Positions 1 to 9,659 of a DNA stretch of 64,000 bases are shown one piece after another; position 1 is the first letter of the stretch, and each line of letters opens with the position of its first letter. A program made the translations under genes and the position numbers. The notes under the pieces are model-generated. The model saw nothing but the letters and a program-made list of their open reading frames with translations. It was not told the DNA's origin and searched no databases. The stretch is from Oligoflexia bacterium (GTDB lineage: Bacteria; Bdellovibrionota; Bacteriovoracia; Bacteriovoracales; Bacteriovoracaceae), in NCBI GenBank assembly GCA_015232355.1, contig JADFZW010000004.1, forward strand, positions 1-64,000. The letters are read 5' to 3'.

Positions 1-124
1 GGAAAAAGTAGATAATTAAAGTCAAAAAATTATTTCTATGCTTGAGTGAAAAACATAACGACAAAGTCGGTGAAAAATAAACCACTGACAAAATCGCTGG
101 AAGACAACACATCACTGTTTCCAT
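1..124 (-). CDS. 5' part of an unknown gene, cut by the window edge
   Basis: An open frame on the minus strand starts with ATG at 124-122 and stays open for 41 codons to the window edge. An AGGAACAGG purine stretch lies 7 bases before the ATG, a usable ribosome binding site. It begins 29 bases after the stop of the FecR-domain gene, in the same direction, so it could be the second gene of that operon. The visible residues are mostly hydrophobic with several cysteines and could be a signal or membrane segment. No family can be named from so short a piece, and a chance open frame is possible. Confidence 0.35.
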   Translation of the reverse strand, partial: METVMCCLPAILSVVYFSPTLSLCFSLKHRNNFLTLIIYFF

Positions 125-153
125 CACTGTTCCTGTTCCTTAAGATTTAAACT

Positions 154-1662
154 TTATTTTGGTTTTGCAATTATATTTGTATTTTGTTGATTTAATATTT
201 GTTTTTTTTCTTTTTCAATCATTTCTCTGGCCATTCGTTGAGAATCTGCTTTTGCTTTAGCAAGTGCAGCTTCTCTTTCTGCTTTCATCTTTGCTTCCTT
301 TTCCGCTTTTTCTCTTGCAAGTGCAACTTCTCTTTCTGCTCTCATTTTTGCTTCCTTTTCCACTTTTTCTCTTGCAAGTACAGCTTCTCTTTCTGCTTTC
401 ATCTTTGATTCTCTTGCATCCATATTTTTTGATACATTTGAGCTAGCATCTTTAACAGAAATTTTATCAATTACTCTGTTCACATTATTATTGATTTTTG
501 TATTATCATTAACAGTTGTGTTGTTTTTAATATCATTATCTACTCGTTTTCCAATATTCACTTTCATTGGTTCTTTCATTGGTTCTTTCATTGGTTCTTT
601 CATTGGTTCTTTCATTGGTTCTTTCATTGGTTCTTTTATTGATTCTTTCAATTGTTCTTTTTGATCATTTGCTAATATATTTTTTGAAATGCTTTCAAAT
701 TTATTTTCTTTAGGTATTGGTAATGGAGCAGGCACTGGTACAGTTGTTTGAACAGGAGATAATGTTTGTTCACCCTTAAATACATTTTCTTTGATGTTTT
801 CTTTGATGTTTTCTTTGATATCTTCCTTAACATTTTGTGATGAAACATTAACATTCTTATTAATTATATTTTCTTTTGGTTTATTTTCTAAATTATATTT
901 ATCCTTGTATTCAATTTTAATTTGCTTAATCTCTTCCTTATTCAAAGTACGAACATTAGGTCCTTGATTATTTTGTCCCTGCATTTTCCCAATTTGCATT
1001 CCTCTAACAATGACTGATCTATCTTGTAAAATTGTATTTACATTACTAAAAAAATTACGATCAATCTTCACACGCGCTAGGAATGGATTAATTTTGGCCA
1101 TAGCAACTTCACCACTAAAAGTTAATAATGATGTTTTATCATTTTTAAGATCATATTCAACTTGAAATTCTGTTCCTCTAACTCCCATAGCAGCGTTGTT
1201 GGTTATTACAATAAATTTACTACCTAGTTGATCGCTATTTTTATTTTTCACAACTTTTGTTTGTATCAATCCATTTAACACTTTTATTACCCCGCCATTT
1301 TTTACAGCTAAACTGGATATTTTAAGTTGGGAATTACTTGCAATATTAATTATAGTATCATCAATTAATTTTAATCTCACAAAACTCTTCTCTGCTGTTG
1401 CAACAGTACATCCTTCCTCAACACTTTCATCTTTATAAATCGCCCTTGTTTCTTGTATTGTTTTACTGTTTCTACTTTCGTTTGCACACTTAGCATATGC
1501 TGAACCTTTTAAAAGTATTATCTTTGCACTTCCTTTTTCATTCAAAAGATTATTTATAGAATGATTTGAAGAAGAAAGATCATTGTTCGCAAAAGCAACA
1601 GCACATATCAATAAAGTAAAAATAAACGTAAAAATAAAAATAAAAATAAACGATGAATTCAT
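154..1662 (-). CDS. FecR-domain exported protein with repeat-rich C-terminal half
   Basis: A 502-residue protein with an N-terminal signal peptide (about residues 1-26, ending near AVAFAN). A FecR-type domain covers roughly residues 45-195 and includes the characteristic MGVRGTEFQVEYD motif near residue 160. Such domains are found in periplasmic anti-sigma-type sensors and in many exported proteins of unknown role, so a regulatory function is not proven. The C-terminal half is low complexity: tandem KEPM tetrapeptides at about 336-367, then three copies of a charged 19-residue unit (KxKAEREAxLAREKxEKEA) at about 415-470 that should form a coiled coil. The repeats are exact at DNA level, so length probably varies between strains. 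No iron-uptake sigma factor or TonB receptor gene is adjacent. Confidence 0.75.
   Translation of the reverse strand: MNSSFIFIFIFTFIFTLLICAVAFANNDLSSSNHSINNLLNEKGSAKIILLKGSAYAKCANESRNSKTIQETRAIYKDESVEEGCTVATAEKSFVRLKLIDDTIINIASNSQLKISSLAVKNGGVIKVLNGLIQTKVVKNKNSDQLGSKFIVITNNAAMGVRGTEFQVEYDLKNDKTSLLTFSGEVAMAKINPFLARVKIDRNFFSNVNTILQDRSVIVRGMQIGKMQGQNNQGPNVRTLNKEEIKQIKIEYKDKYNLENKPKENIINKNVNVSSQNVKEDIKENIKENIKENVFKGEQTLSPVQTTVPVPAPLPIPKENKFESISKNILANDQKEQLKESIKEPMKEPMKEPMKEPMKEPMKEPMKVNIGKRVDNDIKNNTTVNDNTKINNNVNRVIDKISVKDASSNVSKNMDARESKMKAEREAVLAREKVEKEAKMRAEREVALAREKAEKEAKMKAEREAALAKAKADSQRMAREMIEKEKKQILNQQNTNIIAKPK
562..657 (-). repeat. 12-bp tandem repeat encoding KEPM
   Basis: Six perfect copies of a 12-bp unit (plus strand TTTCATTGGTTC) are followed by two degenerate copies. 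They lie in frame in the FecR-domain gene, so gain or loss of a unit changes only the number of KEPM tetrapeptides. The near identity of the copies indicates recent slippage. Confidence 0.9.
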
Positions 1663-1852
1663 TACACTTTCCTTTTTACTAAATTATTTATTAGCAATAA
1701 TGCAATAACATACTCTTTCAGTCGCATATAGAACTACATACATTTTATCGGATAGAAATTGCTATAAATGAGATATTTTTCCCTAAATTGCTCAATAAGT
1801 GTATACAATATAAAATTTGTTTATATCTCCATCAAAAAGAGGATTTCAAATA

Positions 1853-3136
1853 TTGTTTAAAATAATAAATAAACTATACATATTTTTTATAATCACTCTA
1901 TTGCTTAACTTTTTTATAATAAATATATTTATTATAAAAAATATTTATTCATTAGACATTGATGAAAGTATTGAGGCAACAATCATAAAAATATCCGACA
2001 ATAAAAAAAGATTTGTAATAAATAAAGGTCTTGAGGATGGAATTGCGGAAGGAGAAATAGTAAAGGGTTTTGTAAATGATAAATATATTTGTTGGGCGGT
2101 AGCAGTGGAGGTGCGAGAGGATTTGTCTGAATGGGTAATGGAAAGAGCAAACAACTTAGAGCATGTAGGTGAAAATGTAAATATCTCACTATACTCAATC
2201 TATGGCCAAAAAAAACCCAGTGTAAGTAATTTGTATAAATTGAAAAAAAAATCAATCTTAAATAAGATGATGGATGAGGCAAAAGAAAAGTACATACAAA
2301 AGGAAAGAGAAAAATTAGAATTAGAAAAAAAATTATTATATGAAGAATATCCTGTAAAAGAATATAAAAAATTTAATTATCCAGATATGAGTTTTTCTTT
2401 AAATATCTCTCCAATATCCATCAGATCACCAAATAATGAGCAGACCATAAGTTATGGTCTTGATGTAAAAAATTTAGAACGAGAAAAATACGTTTTTGAT
2501 GGCCAATACAAATATAGTACACTATCGTATACCATCAATGCTAATCATGATAAATATACAAGTAGCAATACATACAGTACAAACATCTTTGATATAAAAA
2601 ACAAATGGGGGAAATTTGATTATTCTTCTCTATATCAATACAAAAAACAACTAAGTGGGATATTTTACTATACACGCTATCAACTAAGTATAGGACCTTT
2701 GGGTATCAAATATCGTTTCAAACCATTTGCAAAAGTTACAGAATTAACTGCAGCACTAATTCCCTTGATGGAATTCTACTCAGCAGATAGTAAAGAATAT
2801 ATAAATCAATACAGTTACAATGTAATAGAAACTAAAGATACATATATGAGATTTGCTTTTAATTCTGACTTAAAGATGACACTCTCGGAACATTTAAAAT
2901 TAGAAAATGTTTTGTTTTGGAAACCATATTATGATATAGGAAAAACTACACCAGATTTTTCTAATGTCGATTTCAGCAACAATCTATCGTTAAAGTATGA
3001 GATATATCCTGATGTATCAATCTCCTACGTAAATAACCTTAGTTGGGATATTCGAAAAAAGAGAAATCTCAAAGAAGCATCCACAGAATGGGAAAATGGC
3101 ATATATGCTTACTATACCTTTAATGTTAAAAAGTAG
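1853..3136 (+). CDS. Exported protein of unknown function, possibly outer-membrane
   Basis: I do not recognise the family. The chosen start is TTG at 1853, with AGAGGA nine bases upstream; an in-frame TTG at 1817 has no comparable site. It gives 427 residues. An N-terminal hydrophobic segment (about residues 7-33, rich in Ile, Phe and Leu) looks like a signal or anchor. A charged lysine/glutamate stretch at about 125-165 may be a short coiled coil. The last 270 residues have alternating aromatic and polar residues (many YxY, FxY and SxSY patterns), as in outer-membrane beta-strands. The 3' end overlaps the protease gene, suggesting co-transcription. Confidence 0.6.
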   Translation: MFKIINKLYIFFIITLLLNFFIINIFIIKNIYSLDIDESIEATIIKISDNKKRFVINKGLEDGIAEGEIVKGFVNDKYICWAVAVEVREDLSEWVMERANNLEHVGENVNISLYSIYGQKKPSVSNLYKLKKKSILNKMMDEAKEKYIQKEREKLELEKKLLYEEYPVKEYKKFNYPDMSFSLNISPISIRSPNNEQTISYGLDVKNLEREKYVFDGQYKYSTLSYTINANHDKYTSSNTYSTNIFDIKNKWGKFDYSSLYQYKKQLSGIFYYTRYQLSIGPLGIKYRFKPFAKVTELTAALIPLMEFYSADSKEYINQYSYNVIETKDTYMRFAFNSDLKMTLSEHLKLENVLFWKPYYDIGKTTPDFSNVDFSNNLSLKYEIYPDVSISYVNNLSWDIRKKRNLKEASTEWENGIYAYYTFNVKK

Positions 3137-4433
3137 TTTTTTATTTTTTTTATTACTGAAAACAACAGTGCAACTTTATTTGAATATTAGAAACTGCAAA
3201 TATGTATTAAAAAAAAGAGATCGTGTACCAGATAAATTTAATACTAAAATTGGATTACAAGATCATCAAAAAGCACAAGATTATACTGTTGCCAATTTAA
3301 CCACCGGAAGATTTTTTCTATTAATAGATGTAGCATTACTTCTCTTTTGGACCTTAGGTGGAGGAATAAAATATTTAGATAATTATTTATTTACCTTCAG
3401 TTACTTTTCAATTCAAAATATTATTTGTCATGGAGTAATGCTTTATCTTGTTTTTTCTTTTATTAATATGCTGTTATCACTACCAGAGGAGATTTACAGC
3501 ACATTTGTGATTGAAGAAAAATTTGGCTTTAATCGCACTACCATTAAAACATTCATAATAGATCATTTGAAGGGAATAGCACTCATGCTAATAATTGGCA
3601 TCCCCTTACTCGCATCCTTACTCTGGATAATGATGAAATTAGGACAATTTTGGTGGTTGTATGCATGGATATTTTTAACCTTGGTTCAATTAATTATGAT
3701 GTGGATTTATCCTGTACTCATTGCTCCTTGGTTTAATAAGTTTTCTCCTATGCCAGATGGTGCTCACAAGGATGAGGTTATAAAACTCTTAAACAAGACT
3801 GGATTTAATTATAAAGGACTCTTTGTAATGGATGCTTCCAAGAGAAGCAATCATGGTAATGCTTACTTCACTGGATGGGGGAAAAATCGTCGGATAGTTT
3901 TCTTTGATACTCTCCTTAGCACCCTCGAACCCCAAGAGGTCGTAGCAGTATTGGCACATGAATTAGGACACTTTAAATATAAACATATTCTAAAGGGAAT
4001 GTTAATGTCCATCGTTTTAAGTTTATTGGGCCTTTATATTCTTGGAGTTGTGGCCAATGCTGAATGGTTTTACTCTGCTATGAATGTCACTTCTTTTTTT
4101 AATGATGGATTAAGTAATGGACTAAGCAATGGATTGTTATGGCCTAACCATTTTTACTATCTTGCGCTTATAACTTTTTCTTTAATCGTACCCTGCTATA
4201 CTTTTTTTATTACACCTATCTTTGCTTGGCACTCACGAAAAAATGAATTTATGGCCGACAGATTTGCGGCCGAAAATGCCGATGCTAATATGCTAATTTC
4301 TGCTTTAATAAAAATGTATAAGGAAAATGCCTCCACACTTACTCCTGATCCTCTCTATGCTAAATTCTATTATTCTCACCCAGATGCTCTCGCGCGCGTA
4401 GAATTCTTAGAAAGCTTAGGAACGAGAACTTAA
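3096..4433 (+). CDS. Ste24-type (M48) membrane zinc metalloprotease
   Basis: An integral-membrane zinc endopeptidase of the M48A / CAAX prenyl protease 1 type, about 445 residues, close to the family's usual length. The zinc-binding HELGH motif is at about residues 288-292 within a VVAVLAHELGHFKYKH context, and the third ligand lies in NEFMADRFAAENA at about 384-396. Hydrophobic segments flank the motif on both sides. The family cleaves C-terminal or N-terminal peptides of membrane-associated substrates; bacterial members are linked to membrane protein quality control. The start is uncertain: ATG 3096 overlaps the upstream gene by 41 bases, while ATG 3123 would start just before the first membrane segment. 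Neither has a strong ribosome binding site, so translational coupling is likely. Confidence 0.9.
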   Translation: MAYMLTIPLMLKSSFLFFLLLKTTVQLYLNIRNCKYVLKKRDRVPDKFNTKIGLQDHQKAQDYTVANLTTGRFFLLIDVALLLFWTLGGGIKYLDNYLFTFSYFSIQNIICHGVMLYLVFSFINMLLSLPEEIYSTFVIEEKFGFNRTTIKTFIIDHLKGIALMLIIGIPLLASLLWIMMKLGQFWWLYAWIFLTLVQLIMMWIYPVLIAPWFNKFSPMPDGAHKDEVIKLLNKTGFNYKGLFVMDASKRSNHGNAYFTGWGKNRRIVFFDTLLSTLEPQEVVAVLAHELGHFKYKHILKGMLMSIVLSLLGLYILGVVANAEWFYSAMNVTSFFNDGLSNGLSNGLLWPNHFYYLALITFSLIVPCYTFFITPIFAWHSRKNEFMADRFAAENADANMLISALIKMYKENASTLTPDPLYAKFYYSHPDALARVEFLESLGTRT

Positions 4434-4451
4434 TATAGTCCTCCACATAGG

Positions 4452-7400
4452 TTATTTTGAACATTTACATGATTTCAAATCATCAGCTAAGTTTTTTTCT
4501 AAGTCATTTAAAAGTACAGAAGCATTAGGAATCTCTTTTACATTTGCTGATGAAACCTTAACAATAAAATCACAATATGCTTTCATTTTATTATTAGTTA
4601 ACTTATTACACTCATCTACACTCGAACCTATATATTTGGGTAATATCTTTTTTTTACAATACTCTTTCATATCACCTGGCTCCAAATAATTATTTCCACC
4701 TGACTTCATATTTCTAGGCGGTAGATAATTTGCATATAATTCAATCAACATTTTAAACTTATCTTTAGTATCACTTAAATCTTTTTGTTTAAAACTAATC
4801 TTGCTACAAACTTGTTTCTCTAATGCTGAATAAGCATAACTCTCTTTTCTTGAGTTTAACCACGGTTGCATTAAAGAAAATTCCTTTGTACATAAATCCC
4901 TCTCTTCTATATCAACAAAACTCCATGCTTTTTTAATACAACCAATACATTTATTTCTTATTTCCTCGATTGATTTATTTAAAATTTCTGCTCTAATTTG
5001 GTCACACATTTTTTGATCAAAATATATTACTGAACTGTTGCTATCTCGTTTTTCTTTTCTTTTTTTAAGCAGTGGACCTAATTGTTCCTTAATATTTTTT
5101 TTAACATTATCTTTTAACGGCCTCTTAATTATTTTTTTCGTTTTAGCATCACGAAAGTGCAAAGTAATATTATCTTTATTATATACAAGTGCAGGTAATT
5201 TATTTTTATCCTGTAATTTATCAGGCATTAAAAATATATTACATTCCCCTATAGAATCGACATCATTTGAAAAACAAGCTTCATTATCAACAACACTATT
5301 AATTTCATCTCTTATTTTATATTGAAGTTTAGAATCTTGATTTTCATATAAATTATCATAGGCCAAATCTCCTAATTCCTTCGATATTATTAAACCTAAA
5401 GAATATAAATCTCCCTTTTGTAACTCCTCTATTGTAAATGGACCTTGAAACAAAGATGGATGATTTATACCTTTAGAACCCCTTAAAACATTCAATCTAA
5501 TATCTCCCTCTTTAACTGTTTCACCAAAATCTCCAATGGCCGCACAATCATTTTTATCAATAAAAATATTATCTTGCTTAATATCCCTATGAGCGTATCC
5601 GGCCTGATGTAATGTTTTTAAACCACGAAGAGCATCCCTAAGATAACAAGCTGCTTTTCCATCTCCTGATTTAAAATCATCCTTGTTCAATTTCAAGGAA
5701 CCTTTTTCATATAACTTAGAAATAAACACAGCTCTAGTTTCATTTTCTCCTTTTTGATTTTTCTCTACAAAAATACTTTGTTTTTTATCTATTACTAATT
5801 CTTCATATTCAACACTTGGTTTCTGAACATCTAAGTTCATTATCTTCGAAAGAAAATCATCATGAAACTTCATTTCAAATGCTATTTCTGAACTAGAAAA
5901 TGGTGTCTTCTTTCCATTACCTACAGAATGAGTTAAAACGACTGCATATGCGTTTATTAGATCGGATTTTTCTTTATTTTGAAAATTTCCTTTAACAGTA
6001 ACAGAAGTCATGCACTTTTTAATTTCATTAAATGAGATTCCCTTCCTGAGATATTTAAATGAACCGCTTTCTTCACTCATCTCACTTCTGTTACTTGCTT
6101 TTTCAAATGCAGTACTAATATATACATCATCATTAAAAAATATTGCTGTATATGGAGGGATCTTATGTATAAAACTTTGATTATTTTTTAACTTCGTCAT
6201 CGGGCCATCAATTTGTTCACTTAATTCTGCAACTAGATTTATGGCCTTAGCAATACTATTACTCCGCTCATCAGAATGCTCATTCCCCATCTGAGAAAAC
6301 AAAGCATTTAATGCTAACTTAACACAATCATCGTCTTTTTTTACTCTATTTGCTACTTGAGCTTTTTCATTTTTTTCAACTTTTTCTAATTTTTCAAGTT
6401 TTTCTATCAAAGGATTAAATTTTTCTTCTTGCTCTTTTGGCAATATCTCTTGCAGATATCTTCTACAATCAAATACATCACCGCTTTGCTTTTCCAACTC
6501 AATTTTCTTTTTTTCTAGCAAAAATTTCTTAAACTTCTTTATTGGACAAAGATTTGAAAGTAGTGGTGTAATATCTACATATTTATTAGAAAATTTTAAA
6601 ACTTGTATATCCTTATCATCATCAACATTTTTATTATAATTATTAAATAATTCCCCATACTTTTTTAAATCAATTGCATCTACTTGATCAGTACTTTCAT
6701 CACTATCTTTACCGTATTCGATTGGTTTATTTAATAAATAACCACCTCTTACTTGCTTTTTATTAATCACAGATATGTTTTTATTCCCATTCCCATTGTC
6801 ATCCACTACTTCAATATCTTTAATCCACATTCTAGGATTTCCTAAAGTATTTGCTTTCTTACCTACGGCCATATGCCATTTTAATTTAGTAGGATTTTTA
6901 TTAGGCGGAATAATTACTTCGGCATTAAAAGTATATACTGTTGCGGCCCCTAACAATGGATGATTAAATGGATAACTCTCATTTTCCTTTTCAAATTTAG
7001 GAATAAAAGTATCCTTTTCATCACACTCTTTTTTGAATTCATTAACGATATCCTCATCACACTTTTTCTTTAGACTTTTCATTGGAGGAACATAACAATC
7101 ATATTTTTCCAAAGGACCTCCAGAATAAATTTGCGGTTTTAAATCTTCACAATTATAACCACAAACCTTTCTGGATTTATCCACACAACAAGCATTAACA
7201 GTATGATAAATTTTATTATGATTTAAACTATTTAATGACAATTTTTCAATCGCCTTACAATTGGCCTGACAATCTAGTGCATATTTTGGAAGATTTTTTT
7301 CGAACTCTCTAGATATAGCTGTTTCAGAAGTATAATCCTTACCATTATTGCTGAAACTTTTTGCATAATGAGTTTCAGTAACATTCGGAGCAACTCTCCA

Positions 7401-7688
7401 AGTTCCTTGACTTAACGACATGTACAGCAAAATAGGGTCATACTTATTTTCACTCTCTCTCTTTTTATAAGCAATCATTTCTATATGATCACCACCAATA
7501 CCATTTATCAACTGTGAAAAACAATATTCACCATTTGCTGCAACCGTTTTACATTCGAGACCTGGAATATTTTCTAATTCATGTTTTCCTAATCTATTCG
7601 CTTCTGAAGCAAGCAAAGTAACATTACTTTCATGAAAAATAATTACAAAAAAAATAATCTTAACTAAAAAATAAAAATGTCTATTCAT
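4452..7688 (-). CDS. Large exported protein with a eukaryotic-type Ser/Thr kinase catalytic core
   Basis: A 1078-residue protein with an N-terminal hydrophobic signal peptide (about residues 1-27). A cysteine-rich region (about 134-205) follows, then a lysine/glutamate-rich middle. The kinase part spans about 570-800: a hinge-like segment SIFVEK...SKLYEKGSL (to about 663), the catalytic loop HRDIKQDN at about 698-705, a metal-binding DFGE at about 718-721, and DLYSLGLIISKELG matching helix F near 758. I could not place the VAIK lysine or the glycine-rich loop with confidence. The last 200 residues are cysteine-rich and end in CKCSK, suggesting disulfides after export. It stands alone, convergent with the protease gene 18 bases away. 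An extracytoplasmic kinase is unusual in bacteria; an effector role is inference. A catalytically dead pseudokinase is possible. Confidence 0.75.
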   Translation of the reverse strand: MNRHFYFLVKIIFFVIIFHESNVTLLASEANRLGKHELENIPGLECKTVAANGEYCFSQLINGIGGDHIEMIAYKKRESENKYDPILLYMSLSQGTWRVAPNVTETHYAKSFSNNGKDYTSETAISREFEKNLPKYALDCQANCKAIEKLSLNSLNHNKIYHTVNACCVDKSRKVCGYNCEDLKPQIYSGGPLEKYDCYVPPMKSLKKKCDEDIVNEFKKECDEKDTFIPKFEKENESYPFNHPLLGAATVYTFNAEVIIPPNKNPTKLKWHMAVGKKANTLGNPRMWIKDIEVVDDNGNGNKNISVINKKQVRGGYLLNKPIEYGKDSDESTDQVDAIDLKKYGELFNNYNKNVDDDKDIQVLKFSNKYVDITPLLSNLCPIKKFKKFLLEKKKIELEKQSGDVFDCRRYLQEILPKEQEEKFNPLIEKLEKLEKVEKNEKAQVANRVKKDDDCVKLALNALFSQMGNEHSDERSNSIAKAINLVAELSEQIDGPMTKLKNNQSFIHKIPPYTAIFFNDDVYISTAFEKASNRSEMSEESGSFKYLRKGISFNEIKKCMTSVTVKGNFQNKEKSDLINAYAVVLTHSVGNGKKTPFSSSEIAFEMKFHDDFLSKIMNLDVQKPSVEYEELVIDKKQSIFVEKNQKGENETRAVFISKLYEKGSLKLNKDDFKSGDGKAACYLRDALRGLKTLHQAGYAHRDIKQDNIFIDKNDCAAIGDFGETVKEGDIRLNVLRGSKGINHPSLFQGPFTIEELQKGDLYSLGLIISKELGDLAYDNLYENQDSKLQYKIRDEINSVVDNEACFSNDVDSIGECNIFLMPDKLQDKNKLPALVYNKDNITLHFRDAKTKKIIKRPLKDNVKKNIKEQLGPLLKKRKEKRDSNSSVIYFDQKMCDQIRAEILNKSIEEIRNKCIGCIKKAWSFVDIEERDLCTKEFSLMQPWLNSRKESYAYSALEKQVCSKISFKQKDLSDTKDKFKMLIELYANYLPPRNMKSGGNNYLEPGDMKEYCKKKILPKYIGSSVDECNKLTNNKMKAYCDFIVKVSSANVKEIPNASVLLNDLEKNLADDLKSCKCSK

Positions 7689-7762
7689 CTTTTATCCTTT
7701 CTTTGATCATCTTCAATCAATTCTAAATTCTATAATATTTGTTTACACAAATAAAAAAAATA

Positions 7763-7774
7763 AGAAGTACTTCT
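7763..7774. promoter_or_regulatory. 12-bp perfect palindrome between kinase and response regulator genes
   Basis: AGAAGTACTTCT is a perfect palindrome lying in the 125-bp gap upstream of the kinase gene and downstream of the response-regulator gene. It could be an operator or a short hairpin. No T-run follows directly, so it is not a convincing terminator. Confidence 0.25.
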
Positions 7775-7813
7775 CTTCTCGACATTTTCTTATTTTAATT
7801 AAATCAAATTAAA

Positions 7814-8596
7814 TTAATTTATATTTTCTTTTGTGTTAAAGATAATTCCTGAATTTCTTACATTCACGAAATAGTTTGGCCTTTTAGGATTTTGTTCGAA
7901 ATATTTTCTTAATCGATTAATAAAGATATCGAGTGTTCTAGTCTCCATTTGCTCGTTATATCCCCATCCATCTGATAAGAGTTGTTTTCTAGAGATCAAC
8001 TTATTTGGTGTATTAATAAAAATTTTAAGTAACTTCATCTCTTGCTCTGTTAGACGAAACTCTCCCTTTTCTGTTTTCGCCCAATAGGAATCCAAAAATA
8101 TTTTATTGCTTCCAAATTCAAAACACTCTCCGAGATGATCACCATCACGCCCATCACACTCTTTATCACTCTCGATTTTTTCCTGCTCTAAATACCAATC
8201 TGCCTTTTTAAGAAGAGACTTCACCCTCTGAATCAGTTCCTCTAAGTGAAATGGCTTTGTCAAATAATCATCTGCACCTAATGAAAAACCATGAACTTTA
8301 TCCAAAACCTGATTCTTGGCCGATAAAATTAGAATCGGTATTTTTTCATTTTCTTCTCTTATTAACTCTAAAACTTCCAATCCACTGATTTTAGGTATCA
8401 TCAGATCCAAAATAATCAAATCAGGATTAAAGGATTTCCACTTTGAAATCGCAATCTCTCCATCCAACGCTCGATCAATCAGAAGGCCCTCAAGTTCTAA
8501 ATTAAAAGATAATCCTTCCGCTATATGAGGTTCATCTTCCACAATTAAAATTTTCTTAGCACGCAAATTTTCATTTCCATTTTCATCATTCATCAT
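7814..8596 (-). CDS. OmpR/PhoB-family response regulator
   Basis: A 260-residue two-domain regulator. The receiver domain (about 14-130) has the acidic pair E20/D21, phospho-acceptor D64 in LIILDLMIP, and K114 in YLTKPF. The C-terminal winged-helix DNA-binding domain (about 165-255) shows FRLTEQEMKLLKIF and the recognition-helix region TRTLDIFINRLRKYF. Phosphorylation by a partner kinase would drive DNA binding. It follows the sensor-kinase gene by 15 bases in the same direction, so the two form a cognate pair. AGGAG precedes two adjacent ATG codons; either could be used. Its target genes cannot be told from the sequence. Confidence 0.95.
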   Translation of the reverse strand: MMNDENGNENLRAKKILIVEDEPHIAEGLSFNLELEGLLIDRALDGEIAISKWKSFNPDLIILDLMIPKISGLEVLELIREENEKIPILILSAKNQVLDKVHGFSLGADDYLTKPFHLEELIQRVKSLLKKADWYLEQEKIESDKECDGRDGDHLGECFEFGSNKIFLDSYWAKTEKGEFRLTEQEMKLLKIFINTPNKLISRKQLLSDGWGYNEQMETRTLDIFINRLRKYFEQNPKRPNYFVNVRNSGIIFNTKENIN

Positions 8597-8611
8597 GATT
8601 CTCCTATAATC

Positions 8612-9640
8612 TTACCCTCTACCTTGCCCTCTATAAAAACAGAGCAATCTTTTATAAAAAGGATTTATTGGAAACGATATCTTAAATTCCGATCCCATCT
8701 GAGCACCCAAACTCTTAACAACAATTTCACCCTTATGAATTTTAACAATCTGCTGAGAGATGTATAACCCAAGCCCTGATCCCTTCATAACTCCACTGCT
8801 ACTCATAGTACCTGCTGGTTGATAGAACTTTTTAAAAATATGTTTCATATCGTTTTTATGAATCCCAATTCCATTATCTTTAAAAATAATATTTAAATAA
8901 TGTTCATCCTTTGCTCTTGATATAATAATTTTTACCAACACCTCCTTTTGTTGATTGTACTTAAAGGCATTGGCCAGTAAATTCATTAGCAACATTTCAA
9001 ATAATGATTTATTAATTGGATATTTTATAGGTGCATATGCCTCATATGCCTCATACACCTCACTCAACACCTCAATCTTTCCATTTTGAAATATATGATT
9101 GTTGGCATTTACAAAATCCACAATAAACTGTTCAATATTTACCTGTTCCATGCTGTACTTTTTACTTCTATTTTCTAAAGCACCAGCTTCTAAAATTTGA
9201 TTCACATGATCGGCAAGTCGTTTCGTATCCTTTAACATGAATTTAATAAACTCTAATTGCTTTTCCCGCTTCAATTCATGACGAACAAAAGTCTCCAGAT
9301 ATAATTTAATAGAGGCCAATGGAGTTTTCAATTCGTGAGTAAAACTATTAATAAAATGTTCCTGTAAATTGTAAAGCTGAATACTCTTTTGATAATAGAT
9401 AAAAATCAAAGCTAATCCTGCAAGAATAATCCCTATTAGAATTGAAGATATCAAAACAATAACCCACGAGCGTGGAGCAAAGATAATATTTTCACTTAAG
9501 TGAAATTTAACCATGAACTCGCTTAGATCATTGGCCACCCGAAAATACCAATTTAAAAATAAAAATTGAGACGTACAAAGTGTAATCAAGGAAAAAATAA
9601 AAATTGCAATTGGACTAAAAATTATAAATGGTCTCTTCAT
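8612..9640 (-). CDS. Membrane sensor histidine kinase
   Basis: A 342-residue kinase with two membrane segments (about 7-30 and 58-83) enclosing only some 27 periplasmic residues, so sensing may occur in the membrane or via a partner. The H-box SFTHELKTPLASIK carries the phosphorylatable H102. The ATP-binding domain follows, with N-box LLMNLLANAFKYN, G1 box DNGIGIHKNDM and G2 box GSGLGLYISQQI. It is the partner of the response regulator 15 bases downstream. It starts 19 bases after the amrS stop, so amrS, kinase and regulator probably form one transcript. The stimulus is unknown. Confidence 0.93.
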   Translation of the reverse strand: MKRPFIIFSPIAIFIFSLITLCTSQFLFLNWYFRVANDLSEFMVKFHLSENIIFAPRSWVIVLISSILIGIILAGLALIFIYYQKSIQLYNLQEHFINSFTHELKTPLASIKLYLETFVRHELKREKQLEFIKFMLKDTKRLADHVNQILEAGALENRSKKYSMEQVNIEQFIVDFVNANNHIFQNGKIEVLSEVYEAYEAYAPIKYPINKSLFEMLLMNLLANAFKYNQQKEVLVKIIISRAKDEHYLNIIFKDNGIGIHKNDMKHIFKKFYQPAGTMSSSGVMKGSGLGLYISQQIVKIHKGEIVVKSLGAQMGSEFKISFPINPFYKRLLCFYRGQGRG

Positions 9641-9659
9641 TTATTTTTACTTACCTTAC

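Noticed and set aside
562-657. Tandem 12-bp units resembling a short CRISPR-like array
   Set aside because: There are no unique spacers between the units and they lie in frame in a coding sequence. They are a coding minisatellite.
3123-3136. ATG 3123 as the clear start of the Ste24-type gene
   Set aside because: It lacks a ribosome binding site just as ATG 3096 does, so no start could be preferred with confidence. The longer one was kept and the doubt noted.
6775-6963. Plus-strand frame inside the kinase gene
   Set aside because: It lies opposite the kinase-like protein, has no supporting motif and no ribosome binding site.
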